Source: a virus. Taken from it: a stretch of 53,524 bases of DNA. The stretch's first letter is position 1. The number at the start of each line of letters is the position of its first letter. Below are positions 49,826 to 53,524 of the stretch, piece by piece. The translations under genes and the position numbers were made by a program. Below the pieces are notes generated by a model that was not told the origin of the DNA, ran no database searches, and worked only from the letters and a program-made list of their open reading frames with translations. The stretch covers positions 1 through 53,524 of the IMG/VR virus record IMGVR_UViG_3300017527_000423; one strand, given 5' to 3'.

Positions 49826-49877
49826 AGGCTATCTAGGTAAGGATATTATTTAATCTTTATCTGGATAGCCTTTTTTA
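49826..49877 (+). terminator. Intrinsic terminator after the scaffold gene
   Basis: AGGCTATC (49826-49833) pairs with GATAGCCT (49864-49871), and the inner bases extend the stem with G-U pairs around the ATTATT region. Immediately after comes TTTTTTATTTT, a strong T tail. The 150 bases from here to the next start are AT-rich and hold no gene. A promoter for the decoration and capsid genes is expected there, but I could not identify one. Confidence 0.75.
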
Positions 49878-50030
49878 TTTTAACCTTTTCAGTTTAATAT
49901 TCTTTAAACTTTTCATTTAATTTTATTAATAATAAGTTAAATTTTAAATTTCCCATTGATTTTAGTATAGAAATTACAGACTTAGGATGTGGGGTAATTA
50001 ATTTAATTTTAAAACTTTAAGGAGTTTATT

Positions 50031-50549
50031 ATGAGTAGAGTACCAAGACTAGTAATGGAACGTGGTATCGACCTTATTAATTATCCTATCTCAGCAGCAC
50101 TTGCTGCAAAAACTATTGCGGGAGCAAAAGTTCGAGGTATTGATAGTGGTTTAGTTGGTATGCTTCCCGGTATGCTTTTAGATGTTAACGCATCAGGTGA
50201 ATTAGTCCTTGCAGAAGGTGCAGGTTCATTAAATATTTTAGGTGTGGGATTCAATTATGTTGCACCACAAGCTGATCCTTCACAAGAAGGGTACATTTTC
50301 TCTCAAGCGGGTGAAGATGCAGGCGCAATTATCCCTCTTAGCGACAGTGTTATCGAGGTTGGAGCTTATCTTATCGAAGAAGATGGAGCAGCAACAGCAT
50401 TAACATATGCAATTGGTGATCTTCTTTATAGATCAACTTTAGGTTTCTTAACTAAAGACGATTCAACAGACAAAACCATTCTTGGTAAAGTTGTTGGTCT
50501 TAACGAAGGTAACCTTAGAGTTCAACTATTTAGGAAATATTCTACTTAA
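50031..50549 (+). CDS. Probable head decoration or capsid-accessory protein (172 aa)
   Basis: AAGGAG precedes the ATG. The protein is small and beta rich, with glycine-alanine-rich strands (SALAAKTIAGAKVRGIDSGL, then GMLLDVNASGELVLAEGAGS). It ends in VVGLNEGNLRVQLFRKYST. Its position directly before the major capsid gene, high Ala/Gly content and lack of enzyme motifs fit a capsid decoration or stabilising protein. Codon use is more biased (more GTT, CTT and GGT) than in the replication genes, as expected for an abundant virion protein. Family not named. Confidence 0.6.
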   Translation: MSRVPRLVMERGIDLINYPISAALAAKTIAGAKVRGIDSGLVGMLPGMLLDVNASGELVLAEGAGSLNILGVGFNYVAPQADPSQEGYIFSQAGEDAGAIIPLSDSVIEVGAYLIEEDGAATALTYAIGDLLYRSTLGFLTKDDSTDKTILGKVVGLNEGNLRVQLFRKYST

Positions 50550-50572
50550 TTGTAGGATAAAGGAGTTTAACA

Positions 50573-51448
50573 ATGGCTAAATTAAATGCAACTCAGATTG
50601 AAGCTTTAAACAAAAAGCTTCATAGTATGATTAACTCTCCTGGCGGAGTTAACAAATTCATGAGTAAAGTAACTTCACCGTTACGTAAAGCTCGTGACCT
50701 TGTTTCCGGCGTGAGAAAAGTTTTCTTACATGACCCACTAGGTCAAGGTGACGTGTCAATTTACGATACAGACCCAGAAGCGTTTGCTTATGTAATCCCA
50801 AATCAGTCTTCTGCTCCAATTAGATTGGTTCCAGACGAGTACAGACAAGTACAATATAAGACATTCGACATGGTAGTTTACAAAGAGTTCTCGGCATCTC
50901 AAGTAAAACTAGCTCGTTACAATTTCTTAAAACGTATCGAACAAGTTCTTCGTAACGCAATCGTTCAACTTGAAGACGAATTAATGTTTCAAGTTCTTGA
51001 CAACGTAATTGCAGACGGTGACTATCCGTTTACTCCAGTAAATATTGCAGCGGGAACAGGAATTACTCCTACTAACGCATCTGATATGTACGGACAAATC
51101 GAAGACTTCGTTGATCCTGCATACTTCCTTGGAAAATCTTCTAACTTCAGTTCAGTACGAACTTGGGGTGTTGATATTTTCGCTCCAGTGCGAAGAGAGC
51201 AAGTATTCAAAACAGGTATCATCGGATATATCTGGAACGCAGCAGTTTACAAGTCACGATTTGCAGCAAGCAATCGTCTTTATTGTACTGGTGATCCTGA
51301 ATTTTTAGGTAGAGTACCTGAGTATCTAGGTCTTACTCCTCTTGAAGTTGTTTCTCCTCGAAACGGTAAACAAGAGCTTGGTATGCTTCAGAGAATTGGT
51401 ATTGGTGCACATAACCCACGGGCTATTGCAGCAGGTAACATTGCGTAA
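50573..51448 (+). CDS. Major capsid protein (291 aa)
   Basis: AAAGGAG precedes the ATG. The length is short for HK97-fold capsid proteins, but the pattern fits. There is a helical front (LNATQIEALNKKLHSMINS), then a central P-domain-like segment (VVYKEFSASQVKLARYNFLK) and helix RIEQVLRNAIVQLEDELMFQ. An adjacent loop reads VIADGDYPFTPVN. The last part (RVPEYLGLTPLEVVSPRNGK) has a typical beta layout. Codon use is strongly adapted, as for a highly expressed protein. The order scaffold, accessory protein, capsid protein supports the call. Confidence 0.75.
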   Translation: MAKLNATQIEALNKKLHSMINSPGGVNKFMSKVTSPLRKARDLVSGVRKVFLHDPLGQGDVSIYDTDPEAFAYVIPNQSSAPIRLVPDEYRQVQYKTFDMVVYKEFSASQVKLARYNFLKRIEQVLRNAIVQLEDELMFQVLDNVIADGDYPFTPVNIAAGTGITPTNASDMYGQIEDFVDPAYFLGKSSNFSSVRTWGVDIFAPVRREQVFKTGIIGYIWNAAVYKSRFAASNRLYCTGDPEFLGRVPEYLGLTPLEVVSPRNGKQELGMLQRIGIGAHNPRAIAAGNIA

Positions 51449-51462
51449 GCAAGGAGTTTATA

Positions 51463-51825
51463 ATGAAACGAAAATTTGTATCCAACAGAACTCTTGAATT
51501 CGTATCACAGGGCGGAGAAGTAACTCCTGACAATCCTCAGGGATTAGAAGTTATTACAATCGAACCCGGCGATACTGTTATTATCGAATCTCCAGAAGAC
51601 GAAGTTGTTGAAGACGTAGTTGAAGAAACTACCGAACCTGACATGGTTGTTTATACTGAAGAAGACCCAGCAGAAGTAGCTCCAGTAGCACCTGCAATTT
51701 CATCTGAGAAACCAGCAGCTAAACCAGTAGCACCTGCAATTTCATCTGAGAAACCAGTAGTTGAAAGGAAAGTCAAAGACTTTCGTTCAAGTGTTGCAAT
51801 CAAAGGATCTATCCTTCGAAAGTAA
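51463..51825 (+). CDS. Small acidic head-region protein with a tandem repeat (120 aa)
   Basis: AAGGAG precedes the ATG. Residues 1-45 are mixed, then comes an acidic stretch (ESPEDEVVEDVVEETTEPDM). Two copies of PVAPAISSEKP follow (about 74-84 and 88-98), and the C-terminus is basic (RKVKDFRSSVAIKGSILRK). The duplicated residues come from a 34-base exact repeat at 51682-51715 and 51724-51757. It may be a flexible capsid-associated protein or a connector. A strong terminator follows the stop. Confidence 0.6.
   Translation: MKRKFVSNRTLEFVSQGGEVTPDNPQGLEVITIEPGDTVIIESPEDEVVEDVVEETTEPDMVVYTEEDPAEVAPVAPAISSEKPAAKPVAPAISSEKPVVERKVKDFRSSVAIKGSILRK
51682..51757 (+). repeat. 34-bp tandem repeat in the small head gene
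   Basis: Identical 34-base stretches start at 51682 and 51724, eight bases apart, and encode PVAPAISSEKP twice. The perfect identity suggests a recent slippage or duplication, so copy number may differ among related phages. Confidence 0.8.
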
Positions 51826-51855
51826 TTAATTCACTTATCTCAATTAAGTGATTCC

Positions 51856-51904
51856 AAAAGGCGGGTAGGATTCATCCTAGAGATGTTTCTTATCCGCCTT
51901 TTTT
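51856..51904 (+). terminator. Strong intrinsic terminator after the head genes
   Basis: AAAAGGCGGGTA (51856-51867) pairs with TATCCGCCTTTT (51891-51902) through twelve pairs with one G-U. The stem is GC-rich and leads into a T6 run. It ends the head operon and isolates the endonuclease gene downstream. A smaller CACTT/AAGTG hairpin lies just before it. Confidence 0.85.
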
Positions 51905-51931
51905 ATTGTAGTTAATTATCAGGAGTTAGGC

Positions 51932-53524
51932 ATGCTGGATGTCTCAGAAGTAAGAGCTAATCTTTTGATATTCAAATCAGTTAATAGTTTATCAAAACAT
52001 TTAGGTATTTCCCGATCTACCTTAAAATCTTTTTGTATCAAAAACGATATTACTCTTCCTACATTAAAAGAGGCAACCATCTCCTCTAACAAGAGAAGAC
52101 AGAATTCCTTAAAAGCTACTTTATCTACTAATTCTGATGAAATAAAAGAAAAGCGGAAACAAACAAACTTACATCGCTACGGCATCTCTAACCCCTTTGA
52201 AGATAAGGATAAAATCCAACAATCAGTAGTATCTAAGTTAGGGGTATCACGTCCATTGTATTCTTCATTATCTAAAGAAAAGATGAAACAAACAAACTTA
52301 CATCGCTATGGCTCAGAAGTCTCATTATTAAACCCTGAGGTAAAAGCAAAATCAAAAGAGACATGTCTTCAAAAATACGGATCACCATTTTACACTAAAG
52401 GTCTAGACTCTTACAGAGAGTCTCAAGTAAGTTCTTTTAAATCCCGTCTTCTAGCAGATTTATCATCAAACGGTTATATTCTTCTTGATGAGTATGAAGG
52501 TCAACGTAACTTTTCAGAGAATAGTGTGCATGAATCTTACAAACAATATCATATCAAGCATATTGCTTGCGGCAATATCTTCATGGATGATATATTTTCT
52601 TTACCTAGATGTCCGAAGTGTTTCTCAACCCCGTTCCGTTCTCAGCAAGAGGAGTACTATGCTTCTTATTTAGAATCCATGGGTATCCGCGTACAGCGGA
52701 ATGTCCATATAGTACCATGGACATCTAAACAGGATGAGTATGGACGTAAATTTTATCATGAGACAGATATATTTCTTCCTGATTTCAATATAGGATTTGA
52801 AATAAACGGTCTATATACTCATTCTTCTTACAACAATATTATTATAAAAGGCACTCACATAAAACCGAAACATTCTTCATATCATATAAGAAAAACAAAA
52901 GATCATCTATCTCAAGGAATATCATTATATCACATATGGGAAGATGATAACAAAAACATTGTTAAATCCATGTTATCATCCTTAGTAGGAGAAGTTTCTA
53001 TCTCTTTAAGAGCCTCTAAGTGTTTTATTAAGGATTCTTTAGAAGTTAAAGATTTCCTTAACAGTAATCATCTTCATGGTTACGCTCCTTATAGCTTTTC
53101 TTTTTCTTTAGTTCACGGGGATTCCATCGTATCATCTATGACTTTTAAGATTTTACCGAAGAACCGTGTAGAATTGTCCCGATTTTGCAGTTCCTTAAAC
53201 CATAAGATACATGGTGGATTCTCCAAGTTATTTAAACATGCGAAATCTTTTTTATTCTTAAGGGGATACTCAACTATTTTATCTTATGCCTACATAGACT
53301 GGTCTCCAAATTACAAGTCCACTATTTATCATAATCAAGGATTTTCTTATGAGGGGACCACTCCTCCTTCTTTATTTTATTATAAGAAATCCTCTAATAG
53401 AAGGTTCTCACGTCAAAAATATCAAAAACATAAATTAAAGAAATTATTCCCGGAATCATATAGTGATTCACTAACAGCAAATCAAATATTATCTCTTCAG
53501 GGAATATACCCAATATACAACAGC
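51932..53524 (+). CDS. Homing-endonuclease-like protein (3' end beyond window)
   Basis: AGGAG lies before the ATG, and the frame stays open for 531 codons to the window edge. The N-terminus holds a helix-turn-helix-like segment (SVNSLSKHLGISRSTLKSFC). Three repeats of a KxKxTNLHRYG type follow (KQTNLHRYGISNP, KQTNLHRYGSEVS, KETCLQKYGSPF). Then come a Cys pair (RCPKCF) and a VSR/PD-(D/E)xK-like block: HETDIFLPDFNIGFEINGLY, with later HIRKTKDHLSQGISLYHI and WED. The C-terminal part (GGFSKLFKHAKSFL, then SYAYIDWSP and GFSYEGTTPP) matches an unnamed domain common in phage mobile endonucleases. The gene is probably a selfish element between capsid and downstream genes. Confidence 0.8.
   Translation, partial: MLDVSEVRANLLIFKSVNSLSKHLGISRSTLKSFCIKNDITLPTLKEATISSNKRRQNSLKATLSTNSDEIKEKRKQTNLHRYGISNPFEDKDKIQQSVVSKLGVSRPLYSSLSKEKMKQTNLHRYGSEVSLLNPEVKAKSKETCLQKYGSPFYTKGLDSYRESQVSSFKSRLLADLSSNGYILLDEYEGQRNFSENSVHESYKQYHIKHIACGNIFMDDIFSLPRCPKCFSTPFRSQQEEYYASYLESMGIRVQRNVHIVPWTSKQDEYGRKFYHETDIFLPDFNIGFEINGLYTHSSYNNIIIKGTHIKPKHSSYHIRKTKDHLSQGISLYHIWEDDNKNIVKSMLSSLVGEVSISLRASKCFIKDSLEVKDFLNSNHLHGYAPYSFSFSLVHGDSIVSSMTFKILPKNRVELSRFCSSLNHKIHGGFSKLFKHAKSFLFLRGYSTILSYAYIDWSPNYKSTIYHNQGFSYEGTTPPSLFYYKKSSNRRFSRQKYQKHKLKKLFPESYSDSLTANQILSLQGIYPIYNS

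Overview
The window is a segment of a large, AT-rich tailed-phage genome (Caudoviricetes, probably a myovirus-like lytic phage). Nearly every gene lies on the + strand, closely packed or overlapping by 4-8 bases. The phage assignment rests on a terminase large subunit, portal, prohead protease, acidic scaffold, capsid proteins, several tail-fibre proteins and a phage replication set. I cannot name the host. Two perfect sigma70-type promoters at the left end point to a bacterium with an ordinary housekeeping RNA polymerase.

Layout. (1) 1-4740: small early-type genes, mostly unknown, with zinc-ribbon proteins, a DUF7768-type protein, a tRNA-like gene and some decayed genes (a truncated nuclease, a frameshifted gene, a reading frame with no start codon). 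(2) 4738-6210: a metallophosphoesterase. (3) 6360-24540: a tail-fibre and adhesion cassette of three large repeat-rich fibres, a P-loop sulfotransferase-like protein, a membrane-anchored papain-like peptidase, a collar-type tip protein, a fibre-assembly-like protein, a LamG protein, a DUF4376-like protein and a discoidin-repeat protein. (4) 24594-31070: ATP-dependent DNA ligase, TOPRIM primase, family A DNA polymerase (polymerase domain only) and unknown neighbours. (5) 31174-41462: HAD nucleotidase, gamma/tau-type clamp loader, a second metallophosphoesterase, FEN-type 5' nuclease, a sigma-like factor, a Nudix hydrolase and unknown proteins. (6) 41501-51825: packaging and head genes in the order TerL, portal, protease, scaffold, decoration-like protein, major capsid protein, ended by a strong terminator. 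(7) 51932 to the edge: a homing-endonuclease-like gene that runs off the window.

The most unusual signal is an intergenic element present four times (about 6218, 24539, 31067 and 46596). Its conserved core is AACAGGGTA, a variable stretch, then AGAACTCACAGTAGGA. In three of the four copies the variable stretch has a perfect complement downstream, although its sequence differs each time. A small GGA/TCC hairpin follows the core in three copies. This looks like a structured RNA or a processing/termination element. The copies begin at gene ends and separate the functional modules, and two of them bracket the tail-fibre cassette. Other points of note are a shared MKxxPFISE-type N-terminus that resembles a capsid-targeting peptide (one carrier is a Nudix hydrolase), a segment common to the protease C-terminus and the scaffold N-terminus, a family A polymerase whose motif C reads HDG, and a hairpin-rich, apparently decayed interval after the polymerase gene.
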